Below are positions 34,378-42,574 of a stretch of 64,000 bases of DNA, in pieces. Under the pieces are notes generated by a model, which worked only from the letters and a program-made list of their open reading frames with translations, was not told the origin of the DNA and searched no databases. How positions within the stretch are numbered: the stretch's first letter is position 1; each line of letters begins with the position of its first letter. Source of the stretch: Flavilitoribacter nigricans DSM 23189 = NBRC 102662 (lineage in GTDB: Bacteria > Bacteroidota > Bacteroidia > Chitinophagales > Saprospiraceae); contig NZ_PDUD01000044.1 of NCBI RefSeq assembly GCF_002646595.1, positions 1 through 64,000 on the forward strand. Direction: 5' to 3'. A program made the translations under genes and the position numbers.

Positions 34378-36456
34378 TTAATGCTTAGAAAAGCGACCGG
34401 GACTATATCCTTCTATTTTTACCCAATACAGACCCGGCGGTAGATCGCCGGTCCGCAGCCCGTTCCGATAGTGCATTTTGCGGATGAGCTGTCCCGTGGC
34501 GGAGTACAATTCCACTTTCCGGCGGGGAGTGATTCCTTCCAGGAAGACTTTGTCGGTAGCCGGCACGGGATAAAGCTTGAACCCGGGCCGGGCCGGACTT
34601 TGGGTGGGCGAAACCGTACAGGTGTAAGGAATTCCGAAATGGTCCGTACCGTCTCCGAAAACAACTTCCACCGTGTGGTCCCGATCAATGGACGGAAAGA
34701 AAACGGATTGCCGTCTTCCCTGACTGATACCATCTACGATCACATCCAGAATGCGACGGCCGGGATCGGGAATGATCTGAACACTGCGATCCATGCCCGC
34801 CGGGGTCGGAATATTACCGTCCGGTACCAGGCGGCCGCCGGCATTGCTGCTCGTGGTAACCACCGGCAGATCGCCTCCCGTGCGAAAGGAGATACTGTGA
34901 GTGGTATGCGGATCAATATCAAAATATTGGCCGGCATTTTCCATAGTCACCACCGTATTCCCCGCGATCAGGTTGATAAATTCAATGTCGTGGACAATGG
35001 CTTTGGCTGCGTCGCGTTCAAAACCGGCGATCTTGTTCCGGATCGGCTGGCCGCCGGAATTCAGAAAGGGATATTCCAGGATAATATTTTTGAATTGAAA
35101 GTGCTGGAGTTCACCCCAGCTGCCGTTCTCGGGTTGGGGGTCGGCGGAGGCATCGTAAGCAATGGTCAGGTTAGCGATCAGGGCAGTGCCGTCTTCGGCG
35201 TAAATGTTGTGGATTGAATTGTGACTGAGATGGACGCCCTGGTTCAGGACCGAGCCGATCACACCCTGATTGCGTTTGATATCCACATTCACATCCCACT
35301 CGGAATGAATGAAATAGATGTTCTCGTATTCAGTAAAACCTGACCCCAGATCGTTCCATCCCAATTGGCCGAAAGCGCCATTGCGCATGGGCCACATAAT
35401 GCTGTTTACGATCCGGTGGGGATCCCGGGCGTAATCCAGATCATCACTGGTTTTGATGAACAGTTCCTCCATGTAGGAATTGGCGCCGGAGCGCACTCCG
35501 TCGTGATTGGAAGCCCAGCCGATGATCTTTAGATTTTTGAAATAACTATTTTTACCGGAGGGGATGGTGTGGTGGGTGGGATTAGTGATCACAATCCCTT
35601 CGACCCGGCAGAAATCGGCACCCCGCAGGTCAATATAGGGCGCTTTTTTTCCATCCTCCTGAAAGAAATGCCAGTAAAAATCCCGCCCCGTGAGGATCCC
35701 CCGTCCGAAAATCCGGATATTGTCGTACCCATCGGCATCGATGGATCCCCGGACAACCGCCCCGCCCGCAAGGTAAAATTGCTGCCCCTGCCGCGCGGCG
35801 TAGAGCCGTCCCTGGGTTTCGGGGAATTTATCCGGCAGATAATGGTCGCCCGATGGGAAGTAAACCAGACCGGCATTCCGGACCTCGTTGGCCGTGGCGG
35901 TGGAATAATCGACCACTCCCGGAGCGGAGAGGGTGGGAATATCGGTTTCCGGCCGGTCCGCAAAGATCATCAGTCCGTGCTTTATGGCTTTACTTTCGTT
36001 CTGGCCGTTATCCTGATTATCCGCACTGATAAAATGTACGCTGACATAGCTGGGTCGTACCTCGTGATTCAGGGAAAACTGCACGGTCCGGCCGTCGAAA
36101 TAACTGGGCTCGATCCCGAAGGCGTCGGGGGCGATCTCCACGCGATCTGCGGCCATTCCGTACAGTTTAGTGACTTCGATAATGATCGTTCCGTCGAAGG
36201 CGAACTGAACAAAGGAGAGCGATCGATCCTGATGGAGTCCGGTTACCCCGTGCCCGTCCGGGCCCTCGGTGAGGTTGGGTGCAGAATAATGCACGAACAG
36301 ATCGGACTGCCCGCAATCCTGGTATACCCGTACGGCGTATTTGTCGGACTCGGGTATCTGTGGCGGCCAGTTGTACGGGATTACCTGCGCCTGCAGGACG
36401 GATAACGAACAAACCAGTAACAGCAGGAATGAAAGAAGCGATCTTGTGCGTTTCAT
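34378..36456 (-). CDS. GH49/GH28-like beta-helix glycoside hydrolase with type IX sorting domain
   Basis: A 692-residue secreted enzyme. A signal peptide (ends LQAQ) is followed by an N-terminal beta-sandwich (to about residue 200) and a right-handed parallel beta-helix whose aspartates at D319 (SNHDGVRSG) and D338-D339 (KTSDDLDYARDP) match the acid cluster of clan GH-N. A C-terminal domain (about residues 620-692, PGFKLYPVPATDKVFLEG) has the form of a type IX secretion sorting signal, so the protein is likely exported to the cell surface. Known GH49 enzymes cut dextran or pullulan and GH28 cuts pectin; neither fits a sulfatase-rich locus, so another alpha-glycosidic linkage is probable. Confidence 0.82.
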   Translation of the reverse strand: MKRTRSLLSFLLLLVCSLSVLQAQVIPYNWPPQIPESDKYAVRVYQDCGQSDLFVHYSAPNLTEGPDGHGVTGLHQDRSLSFVQFAFDGTIIIEVTKLYGMAADRVEIAPDAFGIEPSYFDGRTVQFSLNHEVRPSYVSVHFISADNQDNGQNESKAIKHGLMIFADRPETDIPTLSAPGVVDYSTATANEVRNAGLVYFPSGDHYLPDKFPETQGRLYAARQGQQFYLAGGAVVRGSIDADGYDNIRIFGRGILTGRDFYWHFFQEDGKKAPYIDLRGADFCRVEGIVITNPTHHTIPSGKNSYFKNLKIIGWASNHDGVRSGANSYMEELFIKTSDDLDYARDPHRIVNSIMWPMRNGAFGQLGWNDLGSGFTEYENIYFIHSEWDVNVDIKRNQGVIGSVLNQGVHLSHNSIHNIYAEDGTALIANLTIAYDASADPQPENGSWGELQHFQFKNIILEYPFLNSGGQPIRNKIAGFERDAAKAIVHDIEFINLIAGNTVVTMENAGQYFDIDPHTTHSISFRTGGDLPVVTTSSNAGGRLVPDGNIPTPAGMDRSVQIIPDPGRRILDVIVDGISQGRRQSVFFPSIDRDHTVEVVFGDGTDHFGIPYTCTVSPTQSPARPGFKLYPVPATDKVFLEGITPRRKVELYSATGQLIRKMHYRNGLRTGDLPPGLYWVKIEGYSPGRFSKH

Positions 36457-36556
36457 GGCAATCGTTTTCTTCCAAACTCCGATAAAAGCAGATACCGGCC
36501 TTGCTCAGATATACGTGATTTGCGTTCGGATTTGCTTTTCTGCGCAAATGCCGGAG

Positions 36557-38998
36557 CTATCGCTTTTTCATCAGTACCACCCAGTCCTGATCGACTGCTT
36601 CGGGCGGTTCGGGAAGATCGATCCGGCTGTAACCGGTACGGATGATCGGTTCTCCGACAAATTGCCCGGTACGTGGATTGTACCACGAAACCTCATAGTC
36701 ACCACCCTGGGCCCGCATATCAATGCCTTCCAGAGCGCCGCCTTCTTTCAGATAAAAGACATAAACTTCTCCCGGTAGATAGAATACATAATCGTCTTCC
36801 CGGTCCGTGAATTCATCGTCGGGGATCATCTTCCAGAATGGTAGCTCGTTGTCGTTGAAAAATTGCAGGGCGTACCGGCTTTGATCCCACATCTTGTCCC
36901 GGGAGCGCCAGTCCTGACAGCTCAGGTCCGAATGGGCGTGATCGTAGCCGAAATACCACTCAATACCGGCCCCGCCGGCCATCAAAGTACCCCAGAGGGC
37001 ATTTTTACGGGGGACATCGTGCCCGGGATCCTCCGCATCGGGCAGGAGGGAGTGCTGGGCATCGCCGGGTTCGTCGACACAGATCACCCAGGGTTTGCCG
37101 CAATAGGTGGAGAGCTTTCGCCAGCGCAACACCTCCCGATGGACCATATCGAAATTGGCGTGGTGGGTTTGGACCGAGGCCCCCGTCAGTCGGGAGCGGT
37201 CGCCCAGCAGATCGTCAAAATGGATGCCGTTGTGGATCACCAGATGGTGGTGATAGGGATCGTTCCGGTAAAAATATTCCGTCATGGCAATGCGTTCCGG
37301 GGTGTATTGCTCCGGCGTCGGATTTTTGGCCTTCCACTTGCCGTTCTCTTCGCAGAGATTCCAGTTGAGAGCCAGGTGGTGGCCGAAGCGGGCGATCAGC
37401 TCCCGGTAGTAGAGTTTGCGCTGCGGCCCGAGGGCACCGCCGTCGTGCAATCCCTGATTCTCCACCTCCAGGGTTTTAAAGTGGAGGAACATGCCCAGCC
37501 GCTGTGCGTGCTGGAAGACCATCTCCCACTGATCCATCCGGGAAATATCGATGCGGTCCAGGTCGTCGTAGCTAAGGTATGGGAATACATTTTGATCGTC
37601 CCCTTTGATATTGCAGGTCAGAAAAGAGAAGACGTTCATCCCCTTACCGGCCAGATAGTTGATCGCACCGATGATCCCCTTACCTTTTCCATTTTGCCAC
37701 TCGGGGTCTCCCGCTTGCCAGTCCTTAATGTGGGCTTCCCAGGTTTTCAACCACTGATCTTTGTGGCCGTCGGTCTTGAAATCGCCGTCAAATTCGACGT
37801 AGGACAGGAAATTTTCCGGGGCATCGGCTCCGGCCTTGAGAAAGTACGCGCCGGTCTCGGCAAATTTCAGATAGGGTTCGCCCACGTATTGCAGTCGCCC
37901 GTGGGCGCGAAAATCCCGTCCGGTCTTATCGGTGGGCCCTACCGTGAAACTGCCCGCGGTCCCATCCATGAAACCGGCGCTGCTCCCGGCATCTTCGGCT
38001 TCGTCGACGGCAATGTTTTCTCCTTTTTTGAAACTTACCTGATAGGTCCATTCTCCTTCGGCATCCGGTGCGAAGTGCACCCGCCAGCGATTGCCATCAG
38101 TGGAGGAGGTCGATCCGGCATTACCGTCCGCGGCAAAGTAGCCGGGCACCAGGTAACGGCGGTCGCCATTACTGAAGACCACGTTTAGCCGGTAGTTCAG
38201 AAAGGGATTGTCGGTGGCCTGCTCATCGGATTCCGGGCCGTCGAAATTGAGCGTGACCTTATGCCACTTTTTCAATTCGCCCTGGATGTCGGCACTGTCT
38301 TCTGCGGACTGTCCGTAAACGGTCTCCGCCGGACCGGTACCGTAGGGGGCGGCGTAATCCCGGGAGAGTACAAATTTGTCGAATTCAAATCCGTCTTCCC
38401 GCATGGAAAAGGACACCGTATGCCAGCCGGTTTCGGGAATTTGCAGGTAGATGAGTTGTTCGACCCCGCAGTGCACCCGCTGGGTCCGTTGTTTGCTGGC
38501 CCAGGTCCAGGCATTTTTTCCTTCACACCACTGCATGCGCTGCCCGCTTTCCGGCCATTCACCGTTGAGGCCGACATGAATGCCGTTGTCTTCCGAGCCA
38601 GAGGAGTAGGCTCGTACCCAGACGTAGTATTTTCCGGGATTATTAAAATAAACCCGGTAGTGCAGGACGCCCAGTTTACCGGGCTGATTGGAAAAATTTT
38701 CGCCGTGGATGAGCTTTTCGCCGTGGTTGCGCCGTGTATCCGGCAGGGTCTCCAGGTAAGCATCGCCGCTGGCTCCGGTAGTATGGGGCTCATCGCCGTC
38801 GGATGAAGCTTCCGGTGACCGGTCGGTGGTCGTGAGTTCCCACCGGCGGGTATCCGTCAGTTCCTGACTGGCAAAATGCTCCGCTTCCACGCTGACCAAG
38901 CCGTTGTTTTCCTCGAATTGATAGTCGGCGCTTTGGGCGGTCAGAGAGACATGGCCAATAAAAAGCAGTAAGATCAAAAGTTGGTTGTTTCGATTCAT
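36557..38998 (-). CDS. DUF5060 family putative glycoside hydrolase with N-terminal CBM-like domain
   Basis: An 813-residue exported protein. In order: a signal peptide; a CBM-like beta-sandwich beginning GLVSVEAEHFASQELTD (about residues 33-215, like the C-terminal module of GH115); a DUF5060 beta domain (WHKVTLNFDGPESD, about 245-355); a TIM-barrel domain (about 360-730). A C-terminal sandwich ends with VSWYNPRTGQFVGEPI. Candidate acids are in LNWNLCEENGKW and VICVDEPGDAQHS, placed as in clan GH-A. Relatives are reported in algal galactan loci, but I cannot name the CAZy family with confidence. It lies between the cytochrome/FG-GAP gene (51 bp) and the GH49-like gene (100 bp). Confidence 0.8.
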   Translation of the reverse strand: MNRNNQLLILLLFIGHVSLTAQSADYQFEENNGLVSVEAEHFASQELTDTRRWELTTTDRSPEASSDGDEPHTTGASGDAYLETLPDTRRNHGEKLIHGENFSNQPGKLGVLHYRVYFNNPGKYYVWVRAYSSGSEDNGIHVGLNGEWPESGQRMQWCEGKNAWTWASKQRTQRVHCGVEQLIYLQIPETGWHTVSFSMREDGFEFDKFVLSRDYAAPYGTGPAETVYGQSAEDSADIQGELKKWHKVTLNFDGPESDEQATDNPFLNYRLNVVFSNGDRRYLVPGYFAADGNAGSTSSTDGNRWRVHFAPDAEGEWTYQVSFKKGENIAVDEAEDAGSSAGFMDGTAGSFTVGPTDKTGRDFRAHGRLQYVGEPYLKFAETGAYFLKAGADAPENFLSYVEFDGDFKTDGHKDQWLKTWEAHIKDWQAGDPEWQNGKGKGIIGAINYLAGKGMNVFSFLTCNIKGDDQNVFPYLSYDDLDRIDISRMDQWEMVFQHAQRLGMFLHFKTLEVENQGLHDGGALGPQRKLYYRELIARFGHHLALNWNLCEENGKWKAKNPTPEQYTPERIAMTEYFYRNDPYHHHLVIHNGIHFDDLLGDRSRLTGASVQTHHANFDMVHREVLRWRKLSTYCGKPWVICVDEPGDAQHSLLPDAEDPGHDVPRKNALWGTLMAGGAGIEWYFGYDHAHSDLSCQDWRSRDKMWDQSRYALQFFNDNELPFWKMIPDDEFTDREDDYVFYLPGEVYVFYLKEGGALEGIDMRAQGGDYEVSWYNPRTGQFVGEPIIRTGYSRIDLPEPPEAVDQDWVVLMKKR

Positions 38999-39049
38999 AT
39001 CGTCTGAAGTTTAGGGCCAATATCCGGACTGGCCACCGGGTGAAGGAAC

Positions 39050-40609
39050 TCAATTGTGCAATTTTGTTGTCGGAAAAGCTTGATCGAGTTGATTTTCAAG
39101 CACCAGAAAAGGGATCCCATTTCGGAGCCACGCTTCCTGGAAATGCTGCAGCTCCGCATCGGGGATCTCAAAAGCCAGTGCACCCAGGACGATGTCCAGA
39201 TCACCGTCCGCATCCAGATCACCCACATCCATACTGATCCACCGTTCCCGGGCCGCATCCTGAAATGTTGACGCAGAAAACTGATAATCGCCCTGATTTT
39301 CCAGATAGACAAAGGAAGCCTCGGGCTGATTCCGGTAATCGGGAAAAAAGGAGATGGCGGCCAGATCCAGATCACCGTCTTGGTCGAAGTCTTCGGCGGC
39401 CACGCGGTAAGCCCCGTAAAGCGGATAAAAGAACTCCTGCCGGAAGCTACCGTTTTCGTTGAGATACAGATAGATACCCTGATAAGGCTTGCGGATCGGC
39501 CGGTAATCCGCGTTGTCCCCGGCGGTATAGAGAATATCCAGATCCCCATCTCCATCCACATCGCGAAGGTTAAAAAAAGAAGATCCCATGGCGGGGTGCA
39601 GGGCGATCAGCTCTTCTTCCCGGAACTGCCCGGCCTCTTCCTGGTAAAAAGCGCGGATGCCTTCCCGCCCCTGTCCAAACAGGGCGATGATGTCCGGCCG
39701 GCCATCGCCGTTCAGGTCTTCGATGTAGGCACGCATGGGAGCGGACGGGCCGGACAGGATATGCGGCCGGTAGCCATCCCCGCCGGCTTCCCACCAACTG
39801 AGTTGCCCGTTCCATTTTCCGAATTCGCAGATCAGAATATCGGTCTGTCCGTCCTGGTTCAGGTCTCCAAGTGCCGTATGTACGGGGCGCTTCAGGCCGG
39901 TAACCGGCCGGGTAGGCGGCAGTTGCTTATCCCGGGGATAGAAGACCAAATAGCCTTCGGCCTGGTCGCTGGCCAGGAAATTACCCATCACGGTGAGCCA
40001 CAATCCCTCTTCCGTTGGGTTCAGATGGACCGCCCCGGTCCCGACCGGAGCGCTTTTGAGCAGATGGAGATCCCGGTCGTACTGGAGCAGCAATCCCTGA
40101 TGGATATCACCCATCATAATCTTACCTCCCTCCATGATCTGAATAAGCGAGGTGCCGGGTGGAGAGAACCGCTCTTCGGGCAGGCGCACGGAGAAGATGT
40201 CAAGTGGCGAAGTGATCGGCGGCCGCCCGGCGGTATCCAGTTGGGCCGGTGCCTGGTCCAGATAAAATTGCCGGATCTTTTGCCAGGCTTCCGGACTGAT
40301 GGTAGTTTCCCGGGGAAATATTTCCGTCTGGTCAATCAATTGCGTCCCTAACTGCTCTTCTGTAAAATGGTGCGCCATCGAATCATACAGCTGACGCATG
40401 CCCATCATATACCCCATTTTGGGAAGGATCTCCTGCTGCCACGTAGTACGATCGAGCAGAGTAGGTGCCGGAAATTGGTGGCAATTGCTGCAGTATCGCC
40501 GGGCGAGCGCTTCGCCGGTTTCGCCTTCAGCTAGGTTTTCTCCTGCTTCCGGACAGGCCATGACCAGCAAAAAGATCATCAACATACCGAAGAGAATGCT
40601 ACCTTTCAT
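39050..40609 (-). CDS. FG-GAP/VCBS repeat lipoprotein with a cytochrome c heme motif
   Basis: 519 residues. A lipoprotein signal (lipobox LVMAC) is followed by one covalent heme site, CSNCH at residues 40-44, in RRYCSNCHQFPAPTLLDRTTW. Methionines in ILPKMGYMMGM may serve as the axial ligand. From about residue 225 onward there are FG-GAP/VCBS calcium-binding propeller repeats (LGDLNQDGQTDIL, IEDLNGDGRPDII, LRDVDGDGDLDIL, AEDFDQDGDLDLA, VGDLDADGDLDIV). The fold is therefore a heme domain plus a seven-blade-like propeller at the outer membrane. Its role in glycan use is unknown: redox partner, scaffold and carbohydrate sensor are all possible. Confidence 0.88.
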   Translation of the reverse strand: MKGSILFGMLMIFLLVMACPEAGENLAEGETGEALARRYCSNCHQFPAPTLLDRTTWQQEILPKMGYMMGMRQLYDSMAHHFTEEQLGTQLIDQTEIFPRETTISPEAWQKIRQFYLDQAPAQLDTAGRPPITSPLDIFSVRLPEERFSPPGTSLIQIMEGGKIMMGDIHQGLLLQYDRDLHLLKSAPVGTGAVHLNPTEEGLWLTVMGNFLASDQAEGYLVFYPRDKQLPPTRPVTGLKRPVHTALGDLNQDGQTDILICEFGKWNGQLSWWEAGGDGYRPHILSGPSAPMRAYIEDLNGDGRPDIIALFGQGREGIRAFYQEEAGQFREEELIALHPAMGSSFFNLRDVDGDGDLDILYTAGDNADYRPIRKPYQGIYLYLNENGSFRQEFFYPLYGAYRVAAEDFDQDGDLDLAAISFFPDYRNQPEASFVYLENQGDYQFSASTFQDAARERWISMDVGDLDADGDLDIVLGALAFEIPDAELQHFQEAWLRNGIPFLVLENQLDQAFPTTKLHN

Positions 40610-40645
40610 AGGCTACTTTTAACTATGACCCGACGCGCAAAAACC

Positions 40646-40701
40646 GTCCACCATCGACCATCGACCGTCCACCATCGACCGTCCCCCGTCGACCGTCCCC
40701 C
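40646..40701. repeat. Heptamer tandem array, 8 units
   Basis: GTCCACC, ATCGACC, ATCGACC, GTCCACC, ATCGACC, GTCCCCC, GTCGACC, GTCCCCC follow in strict 7-bp phase. The array ends seven bases before the stop codon (40709-40711) of the beta-barrel gene; the GTCTTCA between them looks like one decayed unit. Confidence 0.88.
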
Positions 40702-40708
40702 GTCTTCA

Positions 40709-41386
40709 TCAATAAAAAACATAACTCATCCCCACCGTAAAGTGGAAGGGTTCCAGTTCATTAAAAATATCGTTCTCGCCCATGGGCGTGTAGAGTTCTT
40801 GGAGTGTGAGTGTATGCTTCAGGAACAGACCGGTATGGCGGGAAAGTTGCCGTTGCAGACCCAGGATCAGACTGGTGTCAAAAACGGCAAAATCATCTTT
40901 GATCGCATTCATATTCAGATAGGGATAAAAGCGGACGCTTTCGCCGATCTCGCGGATGCGACTACCGATCAGGCGGCCGATGGATACCCCCGCGAAAATG
41001 CGGTAGGGTAGGGCGGCGCCGGCGGCCCGGCCGACATTCAGATTGAGCAGGATCGGGATCTCAATGTAAGTCAGCCGGATGTTGATGTAATTGTCGAAAT
41101 CCTCCAGTTTTTCTTTGCGACTGGGTTGAGCTCCGCGCTGACTGAGCAGGATCTCCGTACTCAGGGCAAAACGTTCGCCGAGCAGGACCATACCCTGCAG
41201 CCCGGCCTGGAATCCGAGTTTCCGGTAACCGGCGTAGGTGTCGCCGTCGATCTGAGCGGCATTGATGCCGGCGACCAGCCCGGCCGCGAAACGTCCGTCG
41301 GACTGAGCGGAGGTTTCCGGCACGCCTAGACCCAACAGCAATGCGCTGAGCAGAAAGATCCAGCGTGTCTTTTGGAGTATACGCAT
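40709..41386 (-). CDS. PorT-like outer membrane beta-barrel protein
   Basis: 225 residues. A signal peptide (ends ETSAQS) is followed by alternating amphipathic beta strands: FAAGLVAGINAAQIDGD, LGFQAGLQGMVLLGERFALSTEI, INIRLTYIEIPILLNLNVG. The last strand, FHFTVGMSYVFY, ends in an aromatic residue, as outer-membrane proteins do. This is the eight-stranded OMP_b-brl_2/PorT pattern. Such barrels are common near Sus loci with no defined role. It starts after the terminator at 41450-41483, so its expression may be partly uncoupled from the SusCD genes. Confidence 0.85.
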   Translation of the reverse strand: MRILQKTRWIFLLSALLLGLGVPETSAQSDGRFAAGLVAGINAAQIDGDTYAGYRKLGFQAGLQGMVLLGERFALSTEILLSQRGAQPSRKEKLEDFDNYINIRLTYIEIPILLNLNVGRAAGAALPYRIFAGVSIGRLIGSRIREIGESVRFYPYLNMNAIKDDFAVFDTSLILGLQRQLSRHTGLFLKHTLTLQELYTPMGENDIFNELEPFHFTVGMSYVFY

Positions 41387-41449
41387 AGGTTGAAGTTAGT
41401 TGGCCCAATAAGCTGATCCAAGGGGTTTTATAAAACTGCCGGGATATTC

Positions 41450-41483
41450 AAAAAAATGCCACTCCCACAATGGGAAGTGGCAT
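41450..41483 (-). terminator. Rho-independent terminator after the SusCD/DUF1735 genes
   Basis: Read on the minus strand, ATGCCACTTCCCA pairs with TGGG-AGTGGCAT around a short loop (one bulge) and is followed directly by seven T (41450-41456). It lies 27 bases past the DUF1735 gene stop. It would end or attenuate the susC-to-DUF1735 transcript before the downstream enzyme genes. Confidence 0.75.
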
Positions 41484-41509
41484 CTAAAACTAGAATTATG
41501 ATAAACAAA

Positions 41510-42550
41510 TTAGTTGTCTACTACTTCCAGCGTCAGTTCTTCGAATACCACTCCACGATCTCTTAGTACCAGGGTGTCGTTCACCTGGAAGGTGTTACCG
41601 GCCTCGGAATAGCTGTAATTCAGATAGATTGCGGCCCGGCTCTCGTCTCCCCAGATCTCCCGGCTTTCCGCCGAGGGGATGAACTGCCCATTGCCACTCA
41701 CTTCTACGGGTGATCCGGGCGCCGTATTCACCTGAATGTTGTTACCGTCGAAATCCAGTTGCATAGCAAAATCGCCGCCGTTATTCTGGGCAATGCCATT
41801 GGTAACGACCTGATTCCGGCCCCGGGTGGACAATTTCCAGATCTCATCCTGTACAATGAAGTTCTGTCGGTAAACCACAGTATTTACGGTATTCCCGTCG
41901 GCGTCCTGTTCTACGCTGGTACCGCGGTGCAGATAACTGCCGTGGAAGGGGTTGATGTACTTGATGCCAAAGAGGGTAAAGTCCTTAGGAGGAGCCTCCA
42001 CGTCCCATTCCGAAGTGATGCGCTTGTCGGCATCGCTGATCAGGGGCATGCCGCTCAGGATAGAATCGGCATCCGATTCGGTAATCCGCAGGGGTAGTAC
42101 ATACTGGCCGGTATAGGCCAATGTATCTTCCAGAAAGGCGTCCGTCAGTTGGAATTCTACCAGGCCGTTAAATTCTCCGGCAGGGATAACCGTGGTACCC
42201 GGCAGACTGGGATCCGACTGGGTCAGGTATTCCCGCGGCAAGGCCAGAATGGTATCGCCATTGGCATTTTTCAGCCCTCCGGCCAGATCGTAGGCATAAT
42301 CGAGGCTTACACTCCAGCTGCGGGTATTCTCGTACAGGCCGCCGATGCTCACACCCACATTAAATTTTAGTTCATTATCGAGAGAATTGTCCAGCCGGTC
42401 CTCTCCGAGTACCAGGGTGCGCAGCGGAGCCTGGAGCGGAAAATATACGGCGGTATAATCGTAGTCATCAAAAGTGACCTCCTGGTTTTTGCAACCGGAA
42501 ATGATCAGTATACCCAAAAGGTAGGGATAGATAGGTTTTAGAAGATCCAT
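41510..42550 (-). CDS. DUF1735/DUF5627-type surface glycan-binding lipoprotein
   Basis: 346 residues. A lipoprotein signal (lipobox IISGC) is followed by the sequence pattern of BT_3987-like proteins. A DUF1735 domain (about residues 25-175, DYTAVYFPLQAPLRTLVLGED, in outline) comes first, then a DUF5627-like C-terminal half (YINPFHGSYLHRGTSVE, RNQVVTNGIAQ, AIYLNYSYSEAGNTFQVNDTLVLRDRG). Such proteins sit directly after susD and act as surface glycan-binding proteins that help SusCD catch long chains. It begins 24 bp after susD2 and is the last gene before a strong terminator. Confidence 0.87.
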   Translation of the reverse strand: MDLLKPIYPYLLGILIISGCKNQEVTFDDYDYTAVYFPLQAPLRTLVLGEDRLDNSLDNELKFNVGVSIGGLYENTRSWSVSLDYAYDLAGGLKNANGDTILALPREYLTQSDPSLPGTTVIPAGEFNGLVEFQLTDAFLEDTLAYTGQYVLPLRITESDADSILSGMPLISDADKRITSEWDVEAPPKDFTLFGIKYINPFHGSYLHRGTSVEQDADGNTVNTVVYRQNFIVQDEIWKLSTRGRNQVVTNGIAQNNGGDFAMQLDFDGNNIQVNTAPGSPVEVSGNGQFIPSAESREIWGDESRAAIYLNYSYSEAGNTFQVNDTLVLRDRGVVFEELTLEVVDN

Positions 42551-42574
42551 TGCATTCGGATTTGCGGCGGCGCT

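Noticed and set aside
36863-38188. 441-codon open frame antisense to the DUF5060 gene
   Set aside because: Same composition effect; the DUF5060 protein is well supported on the other strand.
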